Shown piece by piece: positions 28,157 through 37,410 of a stretch of DNA of 64,000 nt (within the stretch, counting starts at the first letter, position 1; each line of letters starts with the position of its first letter). Under the pieces are notes generated by a model, which was given only the letters and a program-made list of their open reading frames with translations, did no database searches and was not told the DNA's origin. Source of the DNA: Bradyrhizobium sp. CB1015 (GTDB taxonomy: Bacteria; Pseudomonadota; Alphaproteobacteria; Rhizobiales; Xanthobacteraceae); assembly GCF_025200925.1 (NCBI RefSeq), contig NZ_CP104174.1:2046001-2110000 (forward strand), written 5' to 3'. The translations under genes and the position numbers were made by a program.

Positions 28157-28786
28157 TCATATCGACGCGACCTTCATGACATCCAATGTTCCGCGAAAGA
28201 TCATCTCAAGTGCTACGTAGAGAATGACGGCCAGACCGACGTAAGCAATCCAGCGATGAGTCTCCAGAAGGCGGGCAATGAAGGAAGCGGCCATTCCCAT
28301 CATCGCAATGGAAAGGCCCAAGCCGAAAATCAGGACCACTGGATGCTCCCGCGCAGCCCCTGCGACGGCCAGAACATTGTCGAGAGACATGGAAGCGTCG
28401 GCAACGATAATTTGCCAACTCGCTTGGATGAGTGTTTTACGAGGTTTGCTTTCTGGGATTGCTTCAATTGCCCCTTCCCTAACGGTGGGGCCCTTGGGGG
28501 ACGTGCGCAACTCTCGCCACATTTTCCAGCATACCCACAATAGCAGGATCCCGCCAGCGAGCGGGAGGCCGACGATCTGCAGGATCTGCGTCGCTATCCC
28601 GGCTAACAGAAGGCGCAGTATCGTCGCGGCGACTATACCGATCAAAATCGCCTTGCTTCGTTGGGCCTGAGGAAGTCCTGCCGCGGCAAGGCCGATGACG
28701 ATGGCATTATCGCCGGCGAGCACAAGGTCGATTAGAACGACCTGAAAGAGTACGCTAAGAAAATCCGTATTGAGAGATTCTAACAC
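28157..28786 (-). CDS. TerC family integral membrane protein
   Basis: Protein of 209 residues with six to seven transmembrane segments. The two conserved acidic motifs of the TerC family are present: VLAGDNAIVIGLA near residue 25 and VADASMSLDNVLAVAGAA near residue 130. Characterised relatives export manganese or take part in tellurite resistance; the substrate here is not known. No yybP-ykoY-type riboswitch could be recognised in the short upstream region. Small membrane protein genes follow upstream on the same strand. Confidence 0.92.
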   Translation of the reverse strand: MLESLNTDFLSVLFQVVLIDLVLAGDNAIVIGLAAAGLPQAQRSKAILIGIVAATILRLLLAGIATQILQIVGLPLAGGILLLWVCWKMWRELRTSPKGPTVREGAIEAIPESKPRKTLIQASWQIIVADASMSLDNVLAVAGAAREHPVVLIFGLGLSIAMMGMAASFIARLLETHRWIAYVGLAVILYVALEMIFRGTLDVMKVASI

Positions 28787-28897
28787 GGATCATGGTCCCC
28801 GATGCCAGGGAAATGGCAACTTCGAGCGATGGTCGCATACGTCCTTATGGATTGACCGATGCGCGTTACCATCCAAAACAGAGCGGCCAATTCAACT

Positions 28898-29290
28898 CTA
28901 GTCCGACGTCGCCGGCAATCCGGGCGCCAGGTGACGATCTTCCAAAGCGGCGTCCGAAGGTTGTCCGACCGGCCCCCCGAAAAGCATTGCGACTTGATCC
29001 GGTTCGCCGAAAATCGCTGCGGCGCAACACATCATGGTGAATGCACCTGCGATATCCCAGAGCGTTACATGTTCTGACGTTACATGTTCGGGCTTTGCCC
29101 AGGCCAAGAGCGCGGTGATCATCGCGTCTGAGAAAAATAGAAGACTGAGCGCTGGTAAGACGAGTTGGGAATCCAGCAGGAGTATCATAAAGAGGGCGGG
29201 AGTCGCGACCAGGATGCTCAACAACGCGAATAAGCAGAATGTGTCCCGCCAAGGCGCATTCCTGTTCCAACTTGCATGAGAGGCGATCAT
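28898..29290 (-). CDS. Small membrane protein of unknown function
   Basis: Protein of 130 residues with three predicted membrane segments (about 12-38, 44-62 and 78-100) and a polar C-terminus. The ATG at 29290 is preceded by GGGAGG at the right spacing, which is the best reason for this start; the open frame extends further but without membrane character. It lies 111 bases upstream of the TerC gene on the same strand. No family is recognised. Confidence 0.6.
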   Translation of the reverse strand: MIASHASWNRNAPWRDTFCLFALLSILVATPALFMILLLDSQLVLPALSLLFFSDAMITALLAWAKPEHVTSEHVTLWDIAGAFTMMCCAAAIFGEPDQVAMLFGGPVGQPSDAALEDRHLAPGLPATSD

Positions 29291-29348
29291 TGATCCTCCC
29301 GCACACGAGCGCTTTAGTAGGAGCCATCTACTCGTTGAGCTACCCGGT

Positions 29349-29513
29349 CTACTTGGGCGTTTTCCGCCTCTCAAACGAATGTTTTGTTGTCCTATGCCGC
29401 CGACCCTCAATCAAGGTAAGAACGCCAGCGGTCGTTACGGCAACAATGACCACGGCTGCCAGCCCCTCGAGGGAGGCCAAGGTCTCATACCACCTGTTCC
29501 AAAGCTCAATCAT
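29349..29513 (-). CDS. Very small single-span membrane protein
   Basis: 54 residues: a short amphipathic start (MIELWNRWYETLASLEG), one hydrophobic helix (LAAVVIVAVTTAGVLTLI) and a basic tail with HRTTKHSFERRK. That is positive-inside topology. GAGAGG lies eight bases before the ATG at 29513. It is just upstream of the 130-residue membrane protein, same strand. Moderate support only. Confidence 0.45.
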   Translation of the reverse strand: MIELWNRWYETLASLEGLAAVVIVAVTTAGVLTLIEGRRHRTTKHSFERRKTPK

Positions 29514-29756
29514 GTGCTGGCCTCTCTCGAGAGCGCACCCACGATCGACAGATTTCACCGCTTAAAAGACGACGCTTGCAGTCAGAAACACAATGCTACT
29601 GATGGTCGCGCGCGTTTTGGCCGCGCGGCAACATGACCACGATCCGTTTGGCACGCACGCGCATCGATCTTTCTACTGGAACGTGCCCGAACTCCGGCCG
29701 ATCCGCCTGCTTGTTCCGCTGAGTGTGGACCCGCGCCTTCGCACGAGGGTCCGCGC

Positions 29757-30138
29757 GTGAGAACGCTGCTCAAAATTGCCCTCGTGGCGGTCTGCGCTGC
29801 AACCTTCACCGCAGTGCTCCTGGCCATCGTATTGGCTGGCGTCCTTGGGATGCAATGGAGCAGGACGTTGCAAATACTGAGCTCTGAGACGGGGCTGTAT
29901 CTCTTGCCAACCATCATCTACTTCGAATTCTATTTCCTCACGAACGACCTGATGGCCCTATCTTTGCAAGAAGTACGAACTGGACTTCGGCCTGCGTTTC
30001 TCTGAGCTTCCATTTAACTTCGACCTCGACAACCTTGACACACCCATTCCGCTTAGGACGAAGCTCGTTCAGCTGTATCCTCTCACCATTCTGCTCGCTC
30101 TGCTTGGGTTGGTTGTCGCGCTGATGGCGCGGCAATAA
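29757..30138 (+). pseudogene. Frameshifted small membrane protein gene
   Basis: The frame from the GTG at 29757 encodes a membrane segment and then FYFLTNDLMALSL, and stops at 30005. A different frame (from about 29953 to the TAA at 30136-30138) encodes KKYELDFGLRFSELPF, then LDNLDTPIPLRTKLVQLYP, then a second hydrophobic helix, LTILLALLGLVVALMA. This second part has no start of its own and reads as a natural continuation. The simplest reading is one gene of about 127 codons with a frameshift near 29955-30000. A sequencing error or programmed shift is also possible. The family is unknown. Confidence 0.5.
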
Positions 30139-30283
30139 GGTCGGTCCCTCAGGTCCGCAGCGGATCAAAAGGTGGCTTTGGCCAGTTGCATCGCCCTGTT
30201 CGGGCCACCATCAGGAAGCCGGATTCGCGGCGCTATGAGCTAGTGCCAGCCACAGGCCAGCAGCGGACGCAGCAGCTGCCGCA

Positions 30284-31258
30284 TCATTCGATCACCTCGT
30301 CTGCGGTCGCGAGTAGCGCAGTCGGGATACTCAGGCCGAGTGCGTTGGCGGTCTTTAGATTGATCACCAGGCGGAAGCGTTCGGCCTGCTCGATCGGGAG
30401 TTCGGCGGCTTTCGCGCCTCGCAGGAGCTTTGCAACATAAGCGGCGGCCCGACGATTGAGGTCGACGAGATCAGCGCCATAAGCAAGAAGGCCTCCTTCG
30501 ACCGCCTCTTCACGAAAATAGTACACCGCGGGAATTCGGTATTGTGCGGCGAGCTCGATGATCTCCCGCCGGTTGGTGCGCGCGATGGGGTCCGCAAGCA
30601 CGAGCAGGCCCTGGACATGCTGCGACGCCATGGTCTGGAATCCCCGACCTATGTCCTCCACCGAGCGTTTCACCACCGGAAGAATCTCGAAGTGTCGTTC
30701 CGCGGCGGTTTTCTGAAACCCGGCCATCAACTCGGCATGATATCGGTTGTCTGGATCGAGCAGGACCGCAAAACGCGATGCTCGCGGCAGCAATTCCGCC
30801 AGGAGACCGAGATTCTTGCTGCTTCCCCCGACGGCGGTAAGTCCGGTGACGTTTCCGCCGGGCCGCGCGAAACTTGCGGCCAGCCCGACACCGACCGCGT
30901 CGGCGGTGGCAGTCACAATGGGGATCGTGCTGGTAAGCGCTTTGGCGGCAAGGGCCTCGGGCGTAGAGGGCGCTACGATCACCTCAACATCCAGAGCGAC
31001 CAATTCGGCGGCAAACCTTGCCAGTTGCTTCGGATCGTTCCTCCAGAACCGGCGCTCGATGACGATGTTCTCGCCCTCGGCATACCCATGCTCGCGTAGC
31101 CCATGATCGAAGGCATCGATTCGTTCATGAGGGACCGACGCCAGAAGGCCGATTCGAGGCATCTTCTTCCTGGGCTGATCGGTGGGCTGCGCGACCGCCG
31201 CGATCGGCCAAGCTGCAGCCGAGCCCGCAACAGCCTTGATGAAATCACGGCGGCGCAT
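30284..31258 (-). CDS. ABC transporter substrate-binding protein (ABC_sub_bind family) with Tat signal
   Basis: Protein of 324 residues. A twin-arginine signal peptide (MRRRDFIKAVAGSAAAWPIAAVAQ) is followed by a two-lobed binding protein of the PF04392 group, as shown by RIGLLASVPHERIDAFDHGLREHGYAEG, FARPGGNVTGLTA and the closing LKTANALGLSIPTALLATADEVIE. Such proteins are present in many copies in Bradyrhizobium-like genomes. No permease or ATPase gene is adjacent, so it is an orphan and the ligand is unknown. Confidence 0.92.
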   Translation of the reverse strand: MRRRDFIKAVAGSAAAWPIAAVAQPTDQPRKKMPRIGLLASVPHERIDAFDHGLREHGYAEGENIVIERRFWRNDPKQLARFAAELVALDVEVIVAPSTPEALAAKALTSTIPIVTATADAVGVGLAASFARPGGNVTGLTAVGGSSKNLGLLAELLPRASRFAVLLDPDNRYHAELMAGFQKTAAERHFEILPVVKRSVEDIGRGFQTMASQHVQGLLVLADPIARTNRREIIELAAQYRIPAVYYFREEAVEGGLLAYGADLVDLNRRAAAYVAKLLRGAKAAELPIEQAERFRLVINLKTANALGLSIPTALLATADEVIE

Positions 31259-31503
31259 CTAGCTGTCACCTTTTGCATCAAAACGTCGTTCAACTTAGCA
31301 CGAACAGGCCATGCCGTCTGGACCCTCGCGCGTCACCTTCGGGTCAAACTGAGAACAGCTCGACGCGAGCAATTCGAGTCCGGGCCGTGTCCAGCAGACC
31401 CGCCTCGCCTAGATCTGCAGTGGGCCAAACCGATAAAGTTTCCCCGAGCAGATGTTTTCCACTCGGCCATCGGCAAGCCGACATGCCTTTCTGGGTACAC
31501 GCC

Positions 31504-33222
31504 CTATTGCGCGGTCCGCGCGATGAGCGGGCAGCTTTCGAGCATCGTGCCGGGGCGGGCGCCTTCGATGGCGACGCAGGGCCGGGAGCGATCGATGGTG
31601 AGTGCGTAACGATCCAAGAGCGCGCTACGGTCCGGTTCGCCGCGCATGTGCAATTCGCGGACGCCGCCGGGCAGCGGCGCGTTCAGCCCGGCGCGAATGC
31701 GCTGGTCGAAGATGCCGCCGGGCACGATTGGCACAGCGATGTCGGCGAGCAGGTAGAAGCGGGACTGGGAGGGGAGCTGCGGCGCGATATAGGCGAGCGG
31801 CTTGCCGAGGATGAAGTACGTCGCGGGCTCATCGAGCTCGTGAGCGATCTTCGGCCGGTAGACATCGGACCAGGGGCGGTGCCACCAGTCCGCCGGCTGC
31901 GACCACGCTGCGATCGCGGCTGCGAGCGTCAACGTCAGCACGGTGAGCGGACGAGGGGACGCCGTCAGCCATGTCGGCCCCGCGCTCTCGGCAAGACGCG
32001 CGAGCAGCAGAACGATCAGCGGGCCGCACAGCAGCTCCAGAACGATCGCATAGCGCTGGATCGAGAACAGGCCGAGCCACGCCAGGTAGGAGACGACAAA
32101 CAGCACCACCAGCTGTATGTCACGTCGTGTGAAGATTGCACTGTTTCGCCGCGTGCGGATCCACAGGCCGAGCACGAACAGGACCATCACCACCGCGAAG
32201 CGCGCGTCGCGGAACGGATGCTCCGCGCCTCTGTGGTCGCCGATCAGCCAGTAGAAGGGGTAGGCCAGTGCATCGAGCAGGCCGTGGGGCATGAACTGCG
32301 CATCCATCAGGTTGACGCCGGCCACCTCGCTTGACTGGAACAGTGCATTGAACAGCGGGAAGATCGGATTGCCGGTATCGCGCCACGTGATCAGGCACCA
32401 TTCGCCGCCGGTGAGCGCCGCGCCGACCATCCCGCCGGCTCCAAGTAGCGTCATCGCCCGCAGCGGACGCGCGGAGACGAGCAGCACCGCGGCAGCGCCG
32501 ATCGCGTAGACGACATTGGTCAGCTTCAGTCCGACTGCGGCGCCGATCAGGAATCCGGCGAGCAGGACACAGATCGCGGGTCGGCGGTCCGCCGTCAGGA
32601 TCAAAAGGCTGCCGCCGATCACCGGCAAGGCCAGCAGCACGTCGGAAAAGCTCGTGCCGACTTCCGAGAGCGTCATCGGACCCGACGCCGCGATGACGAC
32701 CGCCGCCGCGACCGAGGCGATCGTCGCGGCCTGCCGCAGGACAAGCCGTGCAAACAGGCAGATCAGCGCGAGGTTGAGGCCGTGAACGGCGCCGATGATC
32801 ATCAGCCCATAGGGCGCCGGCAGGAGGTGGCGGAGATAGTAGACCGGAAAATAGACGATCGGATTGAAGTAGGTCTGAAAGCCCGGCGGGATCACATCGA
32901 CGCCGTAGCGGCCGTTGAGAACGGCCCACACATTGTATTCGTGGTAGTTCTGCCAATCCCAGTTGACGTCCTCGCCCATTGCCAAGGTGTAGAGCGCGCC
33001 TGCCAGCATCGAGCAGACGGCAACAGCGATGGCTGCAAGCGCATTTCCGCGCAGCTTCGCCGTCCATGATCGCCGCAGCCTTCCGGCCGCGGCTATGGAC
33101 ATCACCTCTCGCAGATCGGAGGAAATCGCCGCGCGTTCCAGCATCATGGCGCCATCTGCGCCGGGAACGTCGCGAGCAGAGCCGGGTCGCTGAACCGCAG
33201 AAAGCCCGCTCGTGAAACGCAT
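31504..33222 (-). CDS. Large polytopic membrane protein of unknown family (GT-C-like)
   Basis: Protein of 572 residues with about eleven transmembrane segments and a soluble C-terminal part of about 130 residues. The first periplasmic loop, EDVNWDWQNYHEYNVWAVLNG, then FQTYFNPIVYFPVYYL, resembles GT-C transferases in placing acidic residues after helix one. The ATG at 33222 has GGAATTC upstream; ATGs at codons 26-27 are alternatives. It is a single gene, not obviously linked to its neighbours. Confidence 0.78.
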   Translation of the reverse strand: MRFTSGLSAVQRPGSARDVPGADGAMMLERAAISSDLREVMSIAAAGRLRRSWTAKLRGNALAAIAVAVCSMLAGALYTLAMGEDVNWDWQNYHEYNVWAVLNGRYGVDVIPPGFQTYFNPIVYFPVYYLRHLLPAPYGLMIIGAVHGLNLALICLFARLVLRQAATIASVAAAVVIAASGPMTLSEVGTSFSDVLLALPVIGGSLLILTADRRPAICVLLAGFLIGAAVGLKLTNVVYAIGAAAVLLVSARPLRAMTLLGAGGMVGAALTGGEWCLITWRDTGNPIFPLFNALFQSSEVAGVNLMDAQFMPHGLLDALAYPFYWLIGDHRGAEHPFRDARFAVVMVLFVLGLWIRTRRNSAIFTRRDIQLVVLFVVSYLAWLGLFSIQRYAIVLELLCGPLIVLLLARLAESAGPTWLTASPRPLTVLTLTLAAAIAAWSQPADWWHRPWSDVYRPKIAHELDEPATYFILGKPLAYIAPQLPSQSRFYLLADIAVPIVPGGIFDQRIRAGLNAPLPGGVRELHMRGEPDRSALLDRYALTIDRSRPCVAIEGARPGTMLESCPLIARTAQ

Positions 33223-33340
33223 TGCCGAATTCCAGTTTACAACCGCAGGACTACGGCAAGCCAGTTAAGGTTGCATGAATCAAAGCGGGAACTTTGCGCG
33301 CTTACACGCAAAAGTCGCGAATGGTCGAGAAGTCGAATGG

Positions 33341-33446
33341 GTCCTTGCGGGTCGACCTGAAGCTCTTGAAGGAAAGACGATACTCGGCCGTAGGGCGTGC
33401 GGCCGGCGTGGGGGACAGGAAGCGCGCCATGGTTATCGGCGGACGC
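33341..33446. repeat. Dispersed repeat, copy 1
   Basis: About 105 bases matching 37649-37753. The right part (33384-33446) differs from the other copy at only a few positions, including one missing T after CGCGCCATGGTT. The left part is more diverged but starts with the same GTCCTTGCGGG. Here it stands in the gap between the large membrane protein and the RTX gene and is not part of a gene. Confidence 0.7.
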
Positions 33447-33492
33447 GCTTGGCCTCGGTCAGTGTCTCCGAATGCATCACGTGTGACCCGGA

Positions 33493-35733
33493 TCAACTCA
33501 GGATGAAGTCGTCCGCGAACGTGATTTGGCCCGGCATGACGTCCGCCAGCCAGATCTCCGAGGATCCGAACTGGACGAGCACGCCGCCTTCCGCATATTC
33601 GGTCAGAGTAACGTTCTGCGCGGCGTTCTGGGCCGTGACCCCGGTGCCGCGCATGTCGATCATGTCGCTCCCGTCAGTGAAGTCGTCGACCTGGAAGGCG
33701 CCGCTATCGGCATTGAACACCAGGACGTCGGCGCCGTCGCCGGTTGTGATCCACTTGACGCCGCCCAGTCCCTGGAAGGTGTCGTTGCCGGCGCCGCCCT
33801 GCATGACGTCATCGCCGGCACCGCCGAGCAGAGTGTCGTTGCCATCCTCGCCGAACAGAACGTCGTTGCCGCTGCTGCCGGTGATGACGTTGTCGAGCGC
33901 GTTGCCGGCCGCCGTGAAGCCGCCGCTGTTCGATCCGGTGAGATTCTCGACGTTGTTGCCGAGCGTATAGGCCGACAGCGAGGTCTCGACCTCGTCGATA
34001 CCTTCATCGGCACTCTCGCTGACGACGTCATTGCCGGAATCGACGATATAGATATCGTTTCCGGTTCCTCCGATCATGATGTCGTCGCCGGCGCCACCAT
34101 CCAGAACGTCGTTGCCGCCAAGACCGTTCAGGGTGTCGTTGCCGCCGAGCCCGTTGAGCGTGTCGGCCTCGTTGGTGCCGGTGAGCGTATCGGCCGCGGA
34201 GGTCCCGTTCTGCGTGACGCCGGCGACGTCCGTGACTGAAAGCGTGAACATCTTGTCGAAGCTCAGCCCGCCCTGATCCACGATGCGAACCGTGACATCG
34301 TGCGAGGTGGCAGCCTCGTAATCGAGCAGCGCTGCGTTCGCGACCGTGATCTCGCCGGTCGTAGCATTGATGGCAAAGCGACCGTCGGCATTGTTCGTGA
34401 GCGAATAGCTCAGCACAGCCCCGGCGTCGGGGTCTATTCCCGTCACGGTGCCGACAACAGTGCCGTTGGCCTCATTCTCGGCAACCGAACCACCGTTCAA
34501 GGTCGCGTTGGTCGGGGCGTGATTGTCCCCGCCGCCTGAGGTGTCGAAGATGAAGTCGCCGTCGAACGTGATCTGGCCCGGCATGACGTTCTCGAACCAG
34601 ATCTGCGACGTTCCGAACTCGACCAGAACGCCGCCTTCCGCATATTCGGTCAGGGTGACGTTCTGCGCGGCATTCTGCAAGGTGATGCCGGTGCCGCGCA
34701 TGTTGAGCTTGTCGTTACCGTCGCTGAAATCGTCGACCTGCAAATATCCGCTGGCGGCGTTGAAGATCAGCGTGTCCTGCCCGCTGCCGGTCGTGATCCA
34801 GTTCTGGCCGCCCTGGCCGTCGAAGATGTCGTCACCGGCGTTGCCTTGCAGAACGTCGTCACCGGCCCCGCCCAATAGCGTATCGTTGCCGTCTCCGCCG
34901 AACAGGACGTCGTTGCCGCTGTTGCCCGTGATGACGTTGTCGTGCGCGTTGCCGCTCGCGGTCAATGCCGTCGAGGTCGTCGCCGTCACGTTCTCGACGT
35001 TTGCGCCGAGCGTATAGCTCGACAGCGAGGTGCGAATCTCGTCCATCCCCTCGTCGGCATTCTCGTTCACCACGTCACCGGCGTCATCGACGATATAGAT
35101 GTCGTTTCCGGCGCCGCCGTTTGCACTCTCGATCAAGGCGAGCGGGTCATATGTGCCGTTCTTCTGATCCAGAATGTGACCGCTGAAAAAGTCTGCACCT
35201 AGGAACAAGAACAAGGGAGCGCCGGACCACGATGAAAAATCAGACGAATCCCCATAAAGCGTTCCGACCACGCCACCCGCGTCACGCTGGCCCAGTTGGG
35301 TGATCGTCGGTACTTTGCCGGTACCCAACACGTCAGCAATCACGTTCTTAGCGATGTCGTCCGATGACTGCTGTATTAGGGCGTCGCTTGCCTCGCTCCC
35401 GGTGCGAAGGAGATACTGCTCTTTTGTGTACGCACGAATGAATGTGGAGAAGGCGCCCGCCCCTTGATTGATCTGGACAGCCCCGCGCAACCATAGCCAG
35501 GCAGACGCATCGGCGTCGGGCTTTGGACTGGCCACTGAGCCCGCCTGCGTCTGCACATCTACGAGGTACTGGTACGCGAGATAATACTTGTTCTGAAAGT
35601 CCGATGTTTGTCCCTGCCAATATTGCGCATCAGCTGGATCCAACGTTCCGTTGATCAGCTGGTTGAGTTCCGCAAGTTCGGCTAGCTCCTGCGAGTTGCG
35701 CGACGAGAACTGACTGGCGTCACAGCTAGGCAC
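33493..35733 (-). CDS. RTX-type calcium-binding protein with cadherin-like domain and duplicated module
   Basis: Protein of 746 residues. An N-terminal domain of about 200 residues is not recognised. Then come a first block of glycine/aspartate nonapeptide repeats (GGAGNDIYI, GGDGNDTLLGGAGDDVLQG), a cadherin-like domain (about 405-500, SVAENEANGTVVGTVTGIDPDAG), and a second repeat block ending in DDFILS. About 190 residues after GNDIYIVD occur twice with high similarity. Such proteins are normally secreted by type I systems through an uncleaved C-terminal signal and fold on binding calcium. No secretion genes are nearby. Confidence 0.88.
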   Translation of the reverse strand: MPSCDASQFSSRNSQELAELAELNQLINGTLDPADAQYWQGQTSDFQNKYYLAYQYLVDVQTQAGSVASPKPDADASAWLWLRGAVQINQGAGAFSTFIRAYTKEQYLLRTGSEASDALIQQSSDDIAKNVIADVLGTGKVPTITQLGQRDAGGVVGTLYGDSSDFSSWSGAPLFLFLGADFFSGHILDQKNGTYDPLALIESANGGAGNDIYIVDDAGDVVNENADEGMDEIRTSLSSYTLGANVENVTATTSTALTASGNAHDNVITGNSGNDVLFGGDGNDTLLGGAGDDVLQGNAGDDIFDGQGGQNWITTGSGQDTLIFNAASGYLQVDDFSDGNDKLNMRGTGITLQNAAQNVTLTEYAEGGVLVEFGTSQIWFENVMPGQITFDGDFIFDTSGGGDNHAPTNATLNGGSVAENEANGTVVGTVTGIDPDAGAVLSYSLTNNADGRFAINATTGEITVANAALLDYEAATSHDVTVRIVDQGGLSFDKMFTLSVTDVAGVTQNGTSAADTLTGTNEADTLNGLGGNDTLNGLGGNDVLDGGAGDDIMIGGTGNDIYIVDSGNDVVSESADEGIDEVETSLSAYTLGNNVENLTGSNSGGFTAAGNALDNVITGSSGNDVLFGEDGNDTLLGGAGDDVMQGGAGNDTFQGLGGVKWITTGDGADVLVFNADSGAFQVDDFTDGSDMIDMRGTGVTAQNAAQNVTLTEYAEGGVLVQFGSSEIWLADVMPGQITFADDFILS
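33496..34070 (-). repeat. Internal duplication in the RTX gene, copy B (C-terminal)
   Basis: This segment and 34548-35122 encode the same module: GNDIYIVD, a DEGxDE-rTSLSxYTLGxNVEN stretch, RTX nonapeptides, NVTLTEYAEGGVLV and MPGQITF. The two copies are alike at the DNA level too, for example in the stretch encoding NAAQNVTLTEYAEGG. Confidence 0.75.
34548..35122 (-). repeat. Internal duplication in the RTX gene, copy A (central)
   Basis: Partner of the segment at 33496-34070; see that entry. The cadherin-like domain and additional nonapeptides lie between the copies. Confidence 0.75.
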
Positions 35734-36174
35734 CGCGCGACCGGCAGGTCACTTCAGGGCAGGCCTACCTGAGCAGAATCTCTTTAGCTGTAATGGAGTT
35801 GTCGTTCCGTGCGCTGAACCTTTTATGAGGATTCACATTGTTTGCTCGCGCACTGAAATTTCAAACTACCTTGAACTAGCGCATTCGCCGAAAGGTTGCA
35901 AATAATACTTCGTGCAACGGCGCGACCGTTCGCAGATTTCCATGTACTTGATATGGTGACTCAGATTGATCTGGCTGATGCGACCTGCGCGCCTCGGCAC
36001 AAGGATATCATGCATTGATGCGCCAGCGCCGAATCATGGGCTCTGGGGAGCTGACTGGGCCAGAATGAAATGTATGGCTGTCATTTCTCAAATGAGACAC
36101 AATCAAAGCAAATGTCCCGACCAAAAAGCTCTCGGGATGTCAATTGCGCTGCAAAAAGTTAGAGGTAAGTCCTC
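35734..36174. other. A/T-richer intergenic region
   Basis: 441 bases between divergent genes with visibly lower GC than the rest of the window, for instance around 35760-35960 and 36060-36170. It probably carries the promoters of the RTX gene and of the secreted 411-residue protein. A 70-codon open frame at 35966 shows no coding features. The low GC suggests acquired DNA. Confidence 0.45.
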
Positions 36175-37410
36175 GTGAAGGAACGGCTTCGTCGGGTTGG
36201 GCCCATCGCGATGGCGATCATGCGTTGCCTGCTGCTCATTTCTTGTCTGTTCTGTTCGCTCGCGAGCAGTCTCGCGGCTGCACCGGATCGTCTTTCGTCG
36301 AGATTCTGTCTCGTTCCGATTCGAGGCGGCACCCCGACTGAAAAGGATTTCAATGACGCTTGGAGGATGGTCTCCAAGGTCATCATGCTCCCCGGCGTGC
36401 CGAGGCCGGTCATATACGCCTATAATCGAGGCGGCGTCTGGACTATCGACGACAACCGAGCCCTTGTTCCGTTCGGAGGCGAATTCCCCTCCAACCCGAT
36501 TCTTGACCAGATTGCGCACGATCCGGAAAGCGGCCGCGTCATCGGGGTAAACAGTGCGGTCGGCATTTTCGCGATGGATCCCGGCCAATCGCTATTCAGA
36601 AAACTGTACGGCTTGAGCGACACTCCACTGCGGCATCCTAACTCCGTCGAGTTCATTCCGCGCTTCAAGGGCTTCGTGATCAGTGACCATACTGGCCTCT
36701 ATCTGCTGGACCGCGCCGGCGCGTTGTCGCCGCTGCCCATTGCCGATCATGCGACACTCGGGGCCCCCTCCCGGGTATTTGATCTCCCAGCTTTTGATGC
36801 GCTCGTAGTCAACGCGCAGAACTCGTCTGCTGTCGTCCGCTATGATGGCGAAGTAATTCACGTCGCGACGCTTGACCGCTTCGACTTTGCGCGTGGCGTC
36901 AACGTTGAGGCGGACGGGAGCGTTTCAATACACGGAAACAGGAAGACGTACACCGTTCGCCTGAGCAGGGAATCGCGGAAACCGATCGTTCAGGGGCGGT
37001 CATTCGTTGTCGGGGAAGCCCCGCTGCACTTGAGCCATACCCGCCTCTCTGCTCCAAGCATCGGCAAGACGATAGCTATTCGGCGATCGGGCCTCGTCGA
37101 ACTGGGATCCTCTGGACCAATCCCGATCGTCCTCCCATTCGACGCTGCGCGGGAACCAATCCGCGCGGTCACGGAGATACCAGAATATAGGGCGGTCTTC
37201 ATCCTAACCGCGGCCTCGGCTTATGCCCTCCAGGACGACGGCTCGGTCACTGAAATCCCGGGCGCCCGAGATGTTGGCGTCTCCCGTCTCGGCCCTTTGC
37301 TTGGCCTCATTCCCGTTCGCAACGAAACGATTTTCCTCGGTCGGAACAGGCTTAATCTTCTGCTGGACAAGAGGATTTCCGGCGAGGCGGCGTGCGATGG
37401 CGCCGGTTAA
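36175..37410 (+). CDS. Secreted protein of unknown family, possibly beta-propeller
   Basis: Up to 411 residues. After a short basic start there is a clear signal peptide (CLLLISCLFCSLASSLAAA). The rest is beta-rich with recurrent short patterns such as GGVWTIDDN, GVNSAVGIFAMDP and GFVISDHTGLYLLDRAGALSPLP, which suggests a propeller, but no family signature is recognised. The start may be the GTG at 36175 or the ATGs at 36211 and 36220. Its GC is lower than that of the chromosome around it, in keeping with the neighbouring RTX gene. Confidence 0.65.
   Translation: MKERLRRVGPIAMAIMRCLLLISCLFCSLASSLAAAPDRLSSRFCLVPIRGGTPTEKDFNDAWRMVSKVIMLPGVPRPVIYAYNRGGVWTIDDNRALVPFGGEFPSNPILDQIAHDPESGRVIGVNSAVGIFAMDPGQSLFRKLYGLSDTPLRHPNSVEFIPRFKGFVISDHTGLYLLDRAGALSPLPIADHATLGAPSRVFDLPAFDALVVNAQNSSAVVRYDGEVIHVATLDRFDFARGVNVEADGSVSIHGNRKTYTVRLSRESRKPIVQGRSFVVGEAPLHLSHTRLSAPSIGKTIAIRRSGLVELGSSGPIPIVLPFDAAREPIRAVTEIPEYRAVFILTAASAYALQDDGSVTEIPGARDVGVSRLGPLLGLIPVRNETIFLGRNRLNLLLDKRISGEAACDGAG

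Noticed and set aside
28787..28897. Possible manganese (yybP-ykoY) riboswitch before the TerC gene
   Set aside because: The upstream stretch is only 111 bases and I could not identify the conserved riboswitch loops.
35966..36178. 70-codon open frame in the A/T-rich gap
   Set aside because: No ribosome binding site, no hydrophobic or conserved pattern, and it overlaps the better-supported gene start at 36175.
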